Origin: Nitrospirae bacterium GWC2_42_7
Lineage (GTDB): Bacteria > Nitrospirota > Thermodesulfovibrionia > Thermodesulfovibrionales > UBA6898
Direction of reading: 5' to 3'
Length of the DNA: 14,733 nucleotides
Assembly: GCA_001803645.1 (NCBI GenBank)
Contig: MHDW01000170.1
Coordinates: forward strand, 1 to 14,733
The position numbers and the translations under genes are program-made. Shown one piece after another: positions 1 to 7,398 of this stretch (position 1 is the first letter of the stretch; every line of letters begins with the position of its first letter). The notes under the pieces were generated by a model. That model made no database searches. It saw only the letters and a program-made list of their open reading frames with translations, and had not been told where the DNA came from.

Positions 1-1113
1 TTTTCTCTCGATTTCATCCCAGTTATGCAAGGTTGAGCGGGACACTGTAACACCACCGATCTGAACAGGCTCAAAAACAGCAAAGGGTGTAATAACTCCT
101 GTCCTGCCTACACTCCCCTGAATTTCTAATATCTTTGTCGTGCCCTGATGGGCCTGAAATTTATAGGCCATAGCCCAGCGGGGCTCTCTTGTCTTTACTC
201 CGAGCTTTTGCTGAAGCCCAAGATCATTCACCTTAATTACTGCGCCGTCAGTCTCAAATGCAAAAGATTGCCGCTCTTTTTCAATTTGTACGATAACATC
301 AATTACTTTGTCTATTCCTTTTACAGTCTCTATTTTTGCAGGAATTGGAAACCTTGATTCCTTAAGCCAAAGAACAAGCTCTGATTGGGTCTTAAAGTTT
401 ATGCCTTTATGCGCTCCAATCCCATAGCAGGCGAGGTGAAGTCTGCGTGTAGTTGTAATTGAAGGGTCAAGCTGCCTGACCGAACCGGCAGCAGCATTGC
501 GTGGATTGGCAAATAATGCTTCTCCTTTTTGTTCCCTTTGCTTATTTAATGTCTCAAATTCATCGAGGTCAATATATACTTCTCCCCGGATATCCAGTTC
601 CTCAGGGATCTTTCCTGTTCTTTCGATTTTCAGCGGGACTGATTTTATGGTCTTAATATTCTGCGTTACATCTTCTCCTTCATTGCCGTCTCCTCTTGTG
701 GACGCTCTCAGAAGCAGTCCATTCCTGTAAGTCAGTTCCATTGCAAGCCCGTCATATTTCGGCTCTACTGTATATTCGATATCCTCATCACTGCCGAGCA
801 ACTTTTTAATTCTTTTGTCAAAATCTCTTACCTCATCATATGAGAAGGCGTTGTCCAGAGAAAGCATCGGCTCTTTGTGTTTGACCTTATCGAATTTTTC
901 AAGAGCAGGCGCGCCGACTCTCTGGGTAGGCGAATCAGGCAAGACATAGATGTATTTCTCCTCGAGTTCCTTAAGATGCCGATAGAGCCTGTCATATTCA
1001 GCATCAGATATTACAGGTGAATCAAGGACGTAATACCTGTAACAATGATAATTTAGATCCTTGACCAGCGTTTCTATCTCTTTTTTGATATCGTCAGTTA
1101 TTTTTGCAGTCAT
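1..1113 (-). CDS. ligA: NAD-dependent DNA ligase, N-terminal part (cut by window edge)
   Basis: This is an open frame of 371 codons that runs off the left edge, so only the N-terminal half of a protein normally about 670 residues long is present. It seals nicks in DNA during replication and repair using NAD+ as AMP donor. The N-terminal Ia domain (about 1-65) has the NAD-binding pattern YYVLDSPVISDAEYD near residues 27-41. The nucleotidyl-transferase domain has the KYDG motif with the AMP-accepting Lys119, then TRGDGNEGEDVTQN, RGEV, ANPRNAAAGS and the late DGAVIK and AYKF motifs. The OB, zinc, HhH and BRCT domains lie outside the window. The start at 1113 gives the expected N-terminus, but no clear Shine-Dalgarno sequence precedes it. 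It follows clpB by 57 nt on the same strand and is probably read through from the heat-shock operon. The family assignment is secure. Confidence 0.96.
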   Translation of the reverse strand, partial: MTAKITDDIKKEIETLVKDLNYHCYRYYVLDSPVISDAEYDRLYRHLKELEEKYIYVLPDSPTQRVGAPALEKFDKVKHKEPMLSLDNAFSYDEVRDFDKRIKKLLGSDEDIEYTVEPKYDGLAMELTYRNGLLLRASTRGDGNEGEDVTQNIKTIKSVPLKIERTGKIPEELDIRGEVYIDLDEFETLNKQREQKGEALFANPRNAAAGSVRQLDPSITTTRRLHLACYGIGAHKGINFKTQSELVLWLKESRFPIPAKIETVKGIDKVIDVIVQIEKERQSFAFETDGAVIKVNDLGLQQKLGVKTREPRWAMAYKFQAHQGTTKILEIQGSVGRTGVITPFAVFEPVQIGGVTVSRSTLHNWDEIERK

Positions 1114-1170
1114 TATTTATTATTTTTGCAGAGGCAATTTATGAATTGGCCCTTGCATATTTTATCATTT

Positions 1171-3810
1171 TCAGGAAACCACCTCGGCCTCAGCAACTCT
1201 GTTAAAAGTTATCTCTCCGTTGGCAAAATCCACCTCAACAGCATCTCCCTCATTGAATTCCCTGCTGAGGATTTTGCGTGCAAGCTCATTAAGGATCATC
1301 TTCTGCAGGATCCGTTTTAATGGCCTTGCTCCGTATATAGGATCAAAGCCTGTTTCTGCAAAATGCTCTTTTGCCTTATCAGAGAGTCTTATAGCGATGT
1401 TCCGCTCCTTTATGTATTTTTTCATGCGGTCAACCTGTATCTCGACTATCTGCTTCAGCAGTTTCTTTGTCAGAGGATTGAATATAATAACTTCATCAAC
1501 TCTGTTCAGAAACTCCGGCTTAAAGAAACTCTTAAGGTCCTCCATGATCTTTTCTTTAAAGCCTTCAGCAGAATTTTCTGTCCAGTAGGCTGTCGGGTGT
1601 TTCTCCCTTTCTGTAAGCATATCCTGAATATGAACGCTTCCGATGTTTGATGTCATGATCACGACTGTATTCCTGAAATCAACGGTCTTTCCGTGGCTGT
1701 CAGTCAGTCTGCCATCATCAAGCATCTGGAGAAGAAGGTTAAACACCTCCGGATGCGCCTTTTCAACTTCGTCGAAAAGAATAACCGAATACGGCCTTCT
1801 TCTTACTGCTTCTGTCAGTTGGCCTCCTTCTTCATAACCTACATAGCCTGGAGGGGCGCCAATAAGCCTTGAGACCGTATGCCTCTCCTGATATTCAGAC
1901 ATATCGATCCTTATCATCGCGTCTTCATTGTCGAACAAAAATTCTGCAAGTGCCTTTGCAAGCTCTGTCTTGCCAACACCGGTTGCGCCAAGAAAGATAA
2001 AGGAACCTATGGGTCTGTTTGGATCCTGAATTCCTGCCCTTGCTCTTCTGACTGCGTTTGCAACAGCCTCGATAGCCTCATCCTGCCCGACTACTCTCAT
2101 TTTGAGTCTCTCATCCATCTGGAGGAGTTTCTGTATCTCGCCCTCGAGCATCCTGGAGACAGGTATGCCTGTCCATTTAGATACCACTTCGGCTATATCT
2201 TCTTCGTCAACTTCTTCTTTAAGCATTTTGCTTGTCTTCTGCGCTTCGAACAATTTTGCATTTTCTCCTTCAAGCGCCTTCTGCAGTTCCAGAAGTTTTC
2301 CGTATCTAAGCTCAGATGCCTTAGCAAGGTCTCCTTCCCTCTCAGCCTTTTCAGATTCGGTTTTTGAATTTTCTATCTGTCCCTTGTAATCCCGGATCTT
2401 TGCAATGATCTCTTTTTCTTTCAGCCACTGTGCCCTGAGTTCATCCCTGCCAGACTGTAATTCAGCCATATCTTTTTTGATCTTGTTGAGTTTGTCTTTT
2501 GATTCCTTTGAGTCTTCTTTCAGTACAGCCTGCTTTTCTATCTCGAGCTGTCTTAGTTTTCTTTCCAGCTCATCAAGCTCAACAGGCATGCTGTCGATCT
2601 CCATTCTCAGTTTTGAAGCAGATTCATCGATCAGATCTATCGCCTTGTCAGGGAGAAATCTGTCAGTAATATATCTGTTGGAAAGAACCGCAGCAGATAT
2701 CAGCGCAGAATCTTTGATTTTTACTCCATGATGAACTTCATATTTTTCCTTCAGTCCGCGCAATATGGAGATAGTGTCTTCAACGCTCGGCTCTTTGATC
2801 ATAACAGGCTGAAACCTTCTCTCAAGCGCAGGATCTTTTTCTATATATTTTCTGAATTCACCTATTGTTGTAGCGCCTACGCATCTTAGTTCACCTCTTG
2901 CCAAAGCCGGTTTAAGCATATTTGATGCATCGATTGCGCCTTCAGCCGCCCCTGCTCCAACAAGTGTATGCAGTTCGTCTATAAAAAGAATTATCTTACC
3001 TTCAGAATCTTCTATCTCTTTTATGACAGCCTTCAGCCTGTCTTCAAATTCTCCCCTGAATTTTGCTCCTGCGATCAAAGAGCCCATGTCCAATGCAACA
3101 ACTTTTTTGTCTTTAAGAGTCTCAGGAACATCCCCTTCAATTATTCTTTGAGCAAGGCCTTCAGCTATAGCTGTCTTGCCGACACCGGGATCACCGATAA
3201 GGACCGGATTGTTTTTTGTCCTTCTCGACAGCACCTGTATTATTCTTCTTATCTCCTCATCTCTTCCGATGACAGGGTCAAGCTTACCTTTTGAAGCAAG
3301 TTCGGTCAGGTCTTTGCTGAATTTTTTCAGAGCCTGATATTTTTCTTCAGGATTGGGATCAGTCACCCTCTGAGTCCCCCTTATTTCCCTCATAGCAGCA
3401 AGCAGTCTGTTGTTGTCAGCCCCATGTTTTCTGAGAAGATCTGCAGAGTTACTGCTTACAGAAAGGATGGCAAGAAGAAGATGTTCCACGCTGACATATT
3501 CGTCCTTAAGATGTTCTGCTTCTTTCTGCGCTCTTTCGAATACTTCTTTTAATTTAGGTGAAATATATATCTGTCCGAGAGGAGTTGCCCCGACAACTTT
3601 CGGCATCTTGTCCAATAACCCCTCAACTTCTTGTTTCATGGCATTTGTATTTATGCCGATCCTTTTAAGTATCTGGGAAGCCACACCGCCTTCATCATCG
3701 AGCAGCACCCATAATAGGTGTTCAACATCGATCTGCTGCTGGGCTTTTCTTTCAGCAAGCCCCTGGGCTTTTTGTATTGCTTCCTGGCTCTTTATAGTAA
3801 ATTTATCCAT
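1171..3810 (-). CDS. clpB: ATP-dependent disaggregase ClpB
   Basis: An 879-residue Hsp100 chaperone of full family length. It threads aggregated proteins through a hexameric pore in cooperation with DnaK/DnaJ in the cytoplasm. The double Clp N domain spans about 1-145. AAA-1 has Walker A GDPGVGKT (206-213), Walker B ILFIDE (274-279) and pore segment KFRGEFE (250-256). The long coiled-coil middle domain covers roughly 400-530 and is rich in K/E. AAA-2 has Walker A GATGVGKT (608-615), pore loop GYVG (655-658) and Walker B VILFDE (676-681). The middle domain and the N domain separate ClpB from ClpA and ClpX. An AAGGAG ribosome site lies 7 nt before the ATG. It starts 17 nt after the hspR stop, so it belongs to the dnaJ-hspR-clpB transcript and is expected to be repressed by HspR. 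Nothing is broken. The many open frames on the opposite strand are shadows of its coding pattern. Confidence 0.98.
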   Translation of the reverse strand: MDKFTIKSQEAIQKAQGLAERKAQQQIDVEHLLWVLLDDEGGVASQILKRIGINTNAMKQEVEGLLDKMPKVVGATPLGQIYISPKLKEVFERAQKEAEHLKDEYVSVEHLLLAILSVSSNSADLLRKHGADNNRLLAAMREIRGTQRVTDPNPEEKYQALKKFSKDLTELASKGKLDPVIGRDEEIRRIIQVLSRRTKNNPVLIGDPGVGKTAIAEGLAQRIIEGDVPETLKDKKVVALDMGSLIAGAKFRGEFEDRLKAVIKEIEDSEGKIILFIDELHTLVGAGAAEGAIDASNMLKPALARGELRCVGATTIGEFRKYIEKDPALERRFQPVMIKEPSVEDTISILRGLKEKYEVHHGVKIKDSALISAAVLSNRYITDRFLPDKAIDLIDESASKLRMEIDSMPVELDELERKLRQLEIEKQAVLKEDSKESKDKLNKIKKDMAELQSGRDELRAQWLKEKEIIAKIRDYKGQIENSKTESEKAEREGDLAKASELRYGKLLELQKALEGENAKLFEAQKTSKMLKEEVDEEDIAEVVSKWTGIPVSRMLEGEIQKLLQMDERLKMRVVGQDEAIEAVANAVRRARAGIQDPNRPIGSFIFLGATGVGKTELAKALAEFLFDNEDAMIRIDMSEYQERHTVSRLIGAPPGYVGYEEGGQLTEAVRRRPYSVILFDEVEKAHPEVFNLLLQMLDDGRLTDSHGKTVDFRNTVVIMTSNIGSVHIQDMLTEREKHPTAYWTENSAEGFKEKIMEDLKSFFKPEFLNRVDEVIIFNPLTKKLLKQIVEIQVDRMKKYIKERNIAIRLSDKAKEHFAETGFDPIYGARPLKRILQKMILNELARKILSREFNEGDAVEVDFANGEITFNRVAEAEVVS

Positions 3811-3827
3811 AATGGTCTCCTTACTTT

Positions 3828-4190
3828 TTACCTCGGCGCATCAGACGCATCTGATAAAGCCTTTCTAAGTTTTTCTCTGAAATTTTTTTGAATTTCTTCT
3901 TCGAGAAATCCCATCATCTCTTCAATTTCGCTCTGCATGATCTCCATCTTTCGTCTCATCCTTATAATGATATCCACCCCTGCCTTGTTCACCCCGAGTT
4001 CTCTTGTGAGTTCCAGAATAAAATTAAGTTTCTCAACGTCGTTATCTGAATAAAGCCTCTGTTTTTTTGTCCTTAGGGGATGTATCAGCCCCTCTTTTTC
4101 ATAAAGACGCAATGTCTGAGGATGAACATTCAGCATTTTTGAGACTATACTTATCAGATAAACATGCTGTACGTTTTCTTTCTTTTTCAT
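3828..4190 (-). CDS. hspR: MerR-family heat-shock repressor, HspR type
   Basis: A 120-residue DNA-binding protein. The N-terminal winged helix-turn-helix (about 9-75) carries the [13 protein letters not shown] signature (23-35) followed by R-L-Y-S-D-N-D-V-E, typical of HspR. A charged helix (about 78-112) fits the dimerising coiled coil of MerR proteins. No cysteine metal site is present, so it is not a metal or redox MerR sensor. In characterised bacteria HspR represses dnaK/clpB operons with DnaK as co-repressor and binds inverted repeats at its own operon promoter. Its stop-start junction with dnaJ is TAATG (1-nt overlap), which indicates translational coupling, and GGAG lies 8 nt before its ATG inside the dnaJ end. 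The position between dnaJ and clpB matches the HspR role. The likely operator is the 17-bp palindrome at 5311-5327, although it is not the classical HAIR sequence. Confidence 0.9.
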   Translation of the reverse strand: MKKKENVQHVYLISIVSKMLNVHPQTLRLYEKEGLIHPLRTKKQRLYSDNDVEKLNFILELTRELGVNKAGVDIIIRMRRKMEIMQSEIEEMMGFLEEEIQKNFREKLRKALSDASDAPR

Positions 4191-5272
4191 TATTTCTTCT
4201 CCATTTTCTTTCTCGGAGATTCTGTATAAAGGGCCTCGATCTCTTTGATAGCAGACTGGGCCTTTTCAGATATATTTTTTGGAACTGCTATTTTGATGTT
4301 AACGACCTGATCACCTTTATGTCCGGTTTTCGAAGAAGGAAACCCTTTACCTGAAAGCTTGAATTTCTGTCCTGATTGTGTGCCTGCAGGCAGTGTCATA
4401 AAGGCAATGCCGTCAATAGTGGGAACATCTATTTTTGCCCCGAGTACAGCTTCTCCAAATGTGACCGGCAGATCGATCAGTATGTCTTCCCCTTTTCTTG
4501 TAAAGATCGGGTGCGGCCTTACTTTAATTTCTATCTGCAGATCTCCAACCGGACCGCTGCCTTGCCCTGCTCCGCCCATGCCTCTGACTTTTATTTTTGA
4601 GCCGGTATCAACCCCGGCCGGTATTTTTACTTTAATAGACTCTGTATGGAATGTCTTGCCTTTACCATTGCAAGGCCTGCACACCTTTGTTATCTTCTTT
4701 CCTGTTCCGCCGCAGACATGGCAGTATTGAGCCATCTTAAAAAAGCCTTTTGATGTTGATATCTTGCCTGTGCCTCTGCAATTTTCACATTGCTGATAAG
4801 TTTCCGCGCCTGAACCTTTGCAATCCTTACAGGTGATCTCTCGGCTGAATGATATAGGTTTACTTATACCGGTAAATGCTTCTTCAAGTGACAGATCAAG
4901 TCCCATAATAAGATCCGAGCCTCTCAGATCAGCGCTTTCATAACCTTGTGTTCCGCTGTGCATGTCTGAAAAAATATCTCCGAATCCGCCAAAGTCAAAC
5001 CGGTCCCCTGAAGTATAGGCTCTGTAATCAAACCCACCTCCTTCAAAAGGAGTACGGCCGAACTGATCATAGTCAGCCCTCTTTTTTTCGTCCCCAAGAA
5101 CCTCATAGGCTTCAGTTAGTTCTTTGAATTTCTGCTCCGAGGTTTTATCACCCGGATTCAGGTCAGGATGGTATTTGCGCGCAAGCTTTCTGTAAGCTTT
5201 TTTAATATCATCCTGTGAAGCTTTTTTATCTATATCAAGTAGTTGATAGTAATCTTTAGCTGTTGGGCCCAT
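4190..5272 (-). CDS. dnaJ: Chaperone DnaJ (Hsp40, zinc-finger type)
   Basis: A 360-residue co-chaperone that stimulates DnaK ATPase and delivers unfolded clients. The J domain is at 1-70 with the invariant HPD at 35-37, followed by a Gly/Phe-rich linker (about 72-118). The zinc-binding region (148-205) has all four CxxCxGxG repeats: CKDCKGSG, CENCRGTG, CHVCGGTG and CRPCNGKG. The C-terminal substrate-binding domains follow, with GDQVVNIKIAVPKN near the end. It is type I DnaJ/CbpA-like and close to the usual 370 residues. The ATG at 5272 has AAAGGAG about 6 nt upstream. An overlapping ATG at 5276 is out of frame. It is the first gene of the operon dnaJ-hspR-clpB(-ligA). No dnaK or grpE is adjacent, so those must lie elsewhere. 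Confidence 0.97.
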   Translation of the reverse strand: MGPTAKDYYQLLDIDKKASQDDIKKAYRKLARKYHPDLNPGDKTSEQKFKELTEAYEVLGDEKKRADYDQFGRTPFEGGGFDYRAYTSGDRFDFGGFGDIFSDMHSGTQGYESADLRGSDLIMGLDLSLEEAFTGISKPISFSREITCKDCKGSGAETYQQCENCRGTGKISTSKGFFKMAQYCHVCGGTGKKITKVCRPCNGKGKTFHTESIKVKIPAGVDTGSKIKVRGMGGAGQGSGPVGDLQIEIKVRPHPIFTRKGEDILIDLPVTFGEAVLGAKIDVPTIDGIAFMTLPAGTQSGQKFKLSGKGFPSSKTGHKGDQVVNIKIAVPKNISEKAQSAIKEIEALYTESPRKKMEKK

Positions 5273-5293
5273 TCATTCTCCTTTATGCTTCTT

Positions 5294-5322
5294 ATAATAT
5301 ATCTTTAGTCGTATCTTGTCAA
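5294..5322 (-). promoter_or_regulatory. Promoter of the dnaJ-hspR-clpB operon
   Basis: On the minus strand a perfect TTGACA -35 box (5322-5317) is separated by exactly 17 nt from a TATTAT -10 box (5299-5294). The predicted transcription start near 5287 leaves a leader of about 15 nt containing the AAAGGAG ribosome site. This is a strong housekeeping-sigma promoter, so heat regulation would have to come from a repressor. Confidence 0.75.
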
Positions 5323-5327
5323 GATAC
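5311..5327. promoter_or_regulatory. 17-bp palindromic operator over the dnaJ -35 box (candidate HspR site)
   Basis: GTATCTTGTCAAGATAC is a perfect inverted repeat (two 8-nt arms, one central base) that contains the entire -35 hexamer. A second, wider inverted repeat surrounds it: CTTATAAT at 5291-5298 and ATTATAAG at 5328-5335. A protein bound here would block RNA polymerase. HspR, encoded in the same operon, is the obvious candidate. The known HAIR consensus (CTTGAGT-N7-ACTCAAG) shares only the CTTG...CAAG ends with this site. Confidence 0.6.
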
Positions 5328-5362
5328 ATTATAAGAACTAAATCGACATGCCGACTTGCAAA

Positions 5363-5896
5363 CTACAAGGATTTCAATTTATTTTTGAGAAATTCGTCAA
5401 TTATAGCCACTGTCTTTTTGACCGAGATTTTGCCGGATTCAATTACAACCTCAGGGTTAACAGGTTCTTCATAAGGCACATTTACTCCCGGTACTGGCCA
5501 TCCTTTTTCACCTTTTGAATATATGTCAATCGGCGCTCCGTGAGTATTCTTTCTCTGTTTCTCCCTTTTGCTGCATTCCTCAACAGAACACCTAAGATAT
5601 ATCTCAGCATACCGCGGGATTAGCTGCCGGGCAAGCTTTCTCCAGCTTCTTTTATTGCCTGTGGCGTCAATGATCACATTATGGCCAAGCTCGGTAATCG
5701 TTTTTGCGAGATAGACAAGGCTTCTGTATACGATCTCTCTTTCTGAATCTGAATAAACAGGCTCAGGCGTAACCGTCTTTCTAAAATCATCCATCCTCAA
5801 AATCTCAAAATCAGGATGAAGTTTATTTATTGCATCAGCAATTGTGCTCTTACCGCTTCCTGAAAGCCCGGTTATCCAGATCGCCATCTTGCTCAT
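5363..5896 (-). CDS. Adenylylsulfate (APS) kinase-like P-loop kinase
   Basis: A 177-residue protein that fits the APS kinase (CysC) family, which phosphorylates adenylylsulfate to PAPS with ATP. It has Walker A GLSGSGKST (10-18), RMDDFRK (34-40), the NVIIDATGNKRSWR segment (73-86), THGAPIDIYSKG (118-129) and the family C-terminal pattern VPYEEPVNPEVVIES (140-154). Members with THGAPIDIY-type loops form a divergent CysC-like branch, so the true substrate could differ from APS. The ATG at 5896 is preferred to an upstream in-frame TTG at 5902 because a good promoter places transcription initiation at or next to this ATG. An internal ATG at 5887 also remains possible. It stands alone between the heat-shock operon (downstream on the same strand) and the divergent toxin-antitoxin pair. 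No sulfur-assimilation partner is visible. Confidence 0.8.
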   Translation of the reverse strand: MSKMAIWITGLSGSGKSTIADAINKLHPDFEILRMDDFRKTVTPEPVYSDSEREIVYRSLVYLAKTITELGHNVIIDATGNKRSWRKLARQLIPRYAEIYLRCSVEECSKREKQRKNTHGAPIDIYSKGEKGWPVPGVNVPYEEPVNPEVVIESGKISVKKTVAIIDEFLKNKLKSL

Positions 5897-5902
5897 ACTC
5901 AA

Positions 5903-5931
5903 AGATTATCGCGTCATGAGATGAATATCAA
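5903..5931 (-). promoter_or_regulatory. Promoter of the APS-kinase-like gene; predicts a leaderless mRNA
   Basis: On the minus strand TTGATA (5931-5926) is followed by a 17-nt spacer and TAATCT (5908-5903). Only 6 nt separate the -10 box from the ATG at 5896, so transcription should begin at or immediately beside the start codon. No ribosome binding site is present, consistent with leaderless translation. Confidence 0.55.
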
Positions 5932-6028
5932 GTGCTAAAATATACAATGGGATTTTTTAAGCCTCATGTTCATGGGAAACAATTGTTACAAAGAAAATCG
6001 CTATTAGAGAAAAAACAGTTTAAAGTAT

Positions 6029-6057
6029 TTGATGAATACCATAAGTTAAGATAAAAT
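6029..6057 (+). promoter_or_regulatory. Promoter of the RelE-type toxin-antitoxin operon
   Basis: TTGATG (6029-6034), a 17-nt spacer and TAAAAT (6052-6057) precede a strong AAGGAGG ribosome site (6076-6082) and the antitoxin ATG at 6090. The spacing and hexamers fit a housekeeping-sigma promoter. Confidence 0.55.
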
Positions 6058-6089
6058 ATAGGCATCCAGACAAAGAAGGAGGTAAAATA

Positions 6090-6305
6090 ATGGGAACAGG
6101 CACTATAACAATCAGTCATGATGATTTGAAAACAATGATTAAAGAGACTTTCATCGAAATGTTAAAAGAAAGAAAAGACCTTCTTGAAGATGCTATTATT
6201 GAAGCAATTGAAGATATCGGGCTTGCAAGGGCGATTGCTGAAGGAATCAAAACACCATCAATAAGCGAATCCGAGATTTTTAAAGCCTTAGATGAAGTGA
6301 AATGA
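6090..6305 (+). CDS. Antitoxin of a RelE/ParE-type module
   Basis: A 71-residue acidic, helix-rich protein. After a short TITISHDD start, residues 12-50 look like one or two amphipathic helices rich in E, K, I and L. The C-terminal part (about 55-71) is the kind of segment that wraps around a RelE-fold toxin. No confident DNA-binding fold is visible, so assignment rests mainly on context. Its TGA overlaps the ATG of the toxin gene (ATGA, 6302-6305), which is the standard antitoxin-first coupling. A strong AAGGAGG ribosome site precedes it, giving excess antitoxin over toxin. In known pairs this protein neutralises the toxin and represses the operon. Confidence 0.75.
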   Translation: MGTGTITISHDDLKTMIKETFIEMLKERKDLLEDAIIEAIEDIGLARAIAEGIKTPSISESEIFKALDEVK

Positions 6306-6574
6306 TCGTAGACTTTAAAGCGTCTTTTCACCGGGACATTAAGAAACTCAAGGATAAAGAACAGGCTGCAAGATTAAAAGAAATCATATCCGAAATTAAG
6401 TCCGCAAAGAATATTTCTGAGATTAAAAACATCCGCAAGATGGAAGGCTATCCCAATCATTATCGAATAAAAACAGGCGATTATAGAGTCGGCGCTATTT
6501 TGTCCGGTGAAGTGCTCATCCTCGCCCGCTTTCTCGACAGAAAAGAAATCTATCGGTACTTTCCTGAAAGATAA
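6302..6574 (+). CDS. RelE/ParE-superfamily toxin
   Basis: A 90-residue basic protein of typical length for the RelE/ParE fold. It has an N-terminal strand with FHRDIKKLKDKE, two helices, then MEGYPNHYRIKTGDYRVG (47-64) and the C-terminal ARFLDRKEIYRYFPER (75-90), the characteristic block of this superfamily. Basic and aromatic residues in the usual active-site zone are R55, R62, R76 and Y84. RelE members cut mRNA in the ribosomal A site, while ParE members poison gyrase. The YRxKxGDYRVG and RxxxxRKEIYRYF pattern favours the RelE-like mRNase branch, but this is not proven. It is translationally coupled to the antitoxin gene and is the last gene before the first WYL-promoter-like copy. Confidence 0.85.
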   Translation: MIVDFKASFHRDIKKLKDKEQAARLKEIISEIKSAKNISEIKNIRKMEGYPNHYRIKTGDYRVGAILSGEVLILARFLDRKEIYRYFPER

Positions 6575-6586
6575 TCAATAATTATC

Positions 6587-6620
6587 CTGCCATACTGCTA
6601 ACAGTGAAACGTGATATACT
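6587..6620 (+). promoter_or_regulatory. Palindrome-promoter copy A (degenerate)
   Basis: The palindrome CTGCCATACTGCTAACAG (6587-6604) has a damaged right arm (TAACAG instead of TGGCAG). TGA-TATACT (-10 at 6615-6620) keeps the 28-nt spacing seen in all copies. It leads only into a truncated remnant of the WYL gene, so it is probably a relic. Confidence 0.6.
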
Positions 6621-6655
6621 CATTTCAGGATGTCATATAAATTTGATTCATTAAT
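6587..6655 (+). repeat. 69-bp direct repeat, left copy (WYL promoter and gene-start duplicate)
   Basis: It matches 7330-7398 at 65 of 69 positions without gaps. The copy contains the palindrome, -10 hexamer, leader and first codons of the WYL regulator gene. Together the two copies flank the AbrB-Doc genes. The match stops sharply after TTAAT, just beyond the stop codon of doc (6651-6653). Confidence 0.92.
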
Positions 6656-6671
6656 TGGTGTGTTCTTCTAA
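6630..6671 (+). pseudogene. Remnant of the 5' end of the WYL regulator gene
   Basis: The frame begins with the same MSYKFDSL as the intact regulator at 7373. It then diverges after eight codons and stops after 13 residues (TAA at 6669-6671). The remnant overlaps the 3' end of doc on the other strand. It is best read as debris of a duplication or insertion event and not as an expressed gene. Confidence 0.6.
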
Positions 6672-7028
6672 CCATATGACAGCCCGGTCAAAATATGACT
6701 TTTGGGTTGCCAGTGCAAGGGTAAAGTCTACAAGTTCCCGTTGTGAGGTTGTTAGTATATAACCGTTAATCTGTAGAAAAAGAGCAGTCGCTGTTATCGC
6801 AGTCCTTTTATTTCCATCAATAAAAGGATGATTTTTCACCAGGGACTCTGCTATAGCTGCGGCTTTATGGAATATGGTGGGATAGAGTTCCTCGTTGCTA
6901 AAAACTGCTTGTGGCCGGGACACTGCAGATTCAAGCAGTCCAAGATCTCTTATCCCGTGCATCCCGCCTGTCTCATCGATCAGCCTGCTGTGGATAAACA
7001 GCACTTGTCCGGCGTTGAGATAGTTCAC
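6651..7028 (-). CDS. doc: Doc-type toxin (Fic/Doc family)
   Basis: A 125-residue Fic-fold protein of normal Doc length (P1 Doc has 126). The catalytic loop HPFIDGNKRT occupies 67-76. The Lys after Gly-Asn (GNK instead of the GNG of AMP-transferring Fic proteins) is the hallmark of Doc, which phosphorylates elongation factor Tu and stops translation. Conserved N-terminal features include GGMHGIRDLGLLESAVSRPQ (21-40) and the YPTIFHKAAAIAESLVKNHPF helix. The start is GTG, forming a GTGA overlap with the stop codon of the AbrB-type antitoxin gene (7025-7028), so the pair is coupled. Its stop codon lies in the left copy of the 69-bp repeat. All key residues are present, so the toxin is expected to be active. 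Confidence 0.93.
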   Translation of the reverse strand: MNYLNAGQVLFIHSRLIDETGGMHGIRDLGLLESAVSRPQAVFSNEELYPTIFHKAAAIAESLVKNHPFIDGNKRTAITATALFLQINGYILTTSQRELVDFTLALATQKSYFDRAVIWLEEHTN

Positions 7029-7273
7029 TTCTTGGCGAGCTCATCAAGCGCAGGGCGGTACTTTTCGATAAATTCATTTACCTGGGAGACAAACTTCCGG
7101 TCAATTCCCTTAGGATATTTTTTCTTTCTGACAGGCTCTATGATTATCTTTGTCTGAGCCTCGTCAAGTTCAACAGTCACCTCTGCACCGACAGCGAGGT
7201 GCAATTTTTCAAGCACGTCCGCCGGCAGTGAGACTCCCCTGCTGTTCCCTATGGCGCATATCTTTCTGTGCAT
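7025..7273 (-). CDS. AbrB/MazE-type antitoxin paired with Doc
   Basis: An 82-residue protein. The N-terminal half (1-48) is a swapped-hairpin AbrB DNA-binding domain, with the signature AIGNSRGVSLPADVLEKLHLAVGAEVTVEL (7-36) seen as successive segments. The C-terminal half (about 50-82), lysine- and glutamate-rich and probably disordered or helical, would bind and inhibit Doc. In P1 the Doc partner is Phd, so an AbrB-fold partner is an alternative pairing found in many genomes. The ATG at 7273 has a strong AAGGAGG site upstream. It precedes doc in the same operon and is divergent from the WYL gene. A 17-bp palindrome in its promoter region is the probable autoregulatory operator. Confidence 0.88.
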   Translation of the reverse strand: MHRKICAIGNSRGVSLPADVLEKLHLAVGAEVTVELDEAQTKIIIEPVRKKKYPKGIDRKFVSQVNEFIEKYRPALDELAKK

Positions 7274-7291
7274 ATTTTCCTCCTTGCTGAA

Positions 7292-7308
7292 TTATAACAT
7301 TGTTATAA
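7292..7308. promoter_or_regulatory. Palindromic operator and -10 region of the abrB-doc operon
   Basis: TTATAACATTGTTATAA is a perfect inverted repeat (8-nt arms, one central base). On the minus strand it overlaps a TATAAT -10 hexamer (7296-7291). TGTTATAACA (7301-7310) adds an overlapping 10-nt palindrome. No good -35 box is visible. The position fits repression by the AbrB-type antitoxin. Confidence 0.55.
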
Positions 7309-7329
7309 CATAAAAACTATAAAATAAAA

Positions 7330-7363
7330 CTGCCATAATGCTGGCAGTGAAACGTGATATACT
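7330..7363 (+). promoter_or_regulatory. Palindrome-promoter copy B, driving the WYL regulator
   Basis: CTGCCATAATGCTGGCAG (7330-7347) has perfect 6-nt arms (CTGCCA/TGGCAG). It is followed by an extended -10, TGA-TATACT (-10 at 7358-7363). No -35 box exists at 17 nt, because that position lies inside the palindrome. The predicted start near 7370 is about 3 nt before the ATG, so the mRNA is almost leaderless. The site implies autoregulation. Confidence 0.75.
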
Positions 7364-7398
7364 CATTTCAGGATGTCATATAAATTTGACTCATTAAT
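7330..7398 (+). repeat. 69-bp direct repeat, right copy (intact WYL promoter and gene start)
   Basis: This is the functional partner of 6587-6655 (65 of 69 identical). Differences are one base in the palindrome spacer, two in its right arm and one synonymous change in the WYL coding start (GAT/GAC). The intact palindrome here suggests that this copy is the one under selection. Confidence 0.92.

Noticed and set aside
1126..4730. Several plus-strand open frames of 60-160 codons opposite ligA, clpB, hspR and dnaJ
   Set aside because: They are antisense shadows of well-identified chaperone and ligase genes, have no ribosome sites, and are rich in Ser/Cys/Phe runs with no family resemblance.
5311..5327. 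CIRCE (HrcA) element at the dnaJ promoter
   Set aside because: The site lacks TTAGCACTC and its 9-nt loop, and the operon encodes HspR, not HrcA.
5897..5902. TTG start adding two residues to the APS-kinase-like protein
   Set aside because: The promoter -10 box ends at 5903 on the minus strand, so transcription cannot sensibly begin upstream of the TTG. ATG 5896 fits the predicted start site.
5978..5987. Small palindrome AACAATTGTT between the cysC-like and antitoxin genes
   Set aside because: It is only 10 nt long, AT-rich and about 40 nt from either promoter, so chance occurrence is likely.
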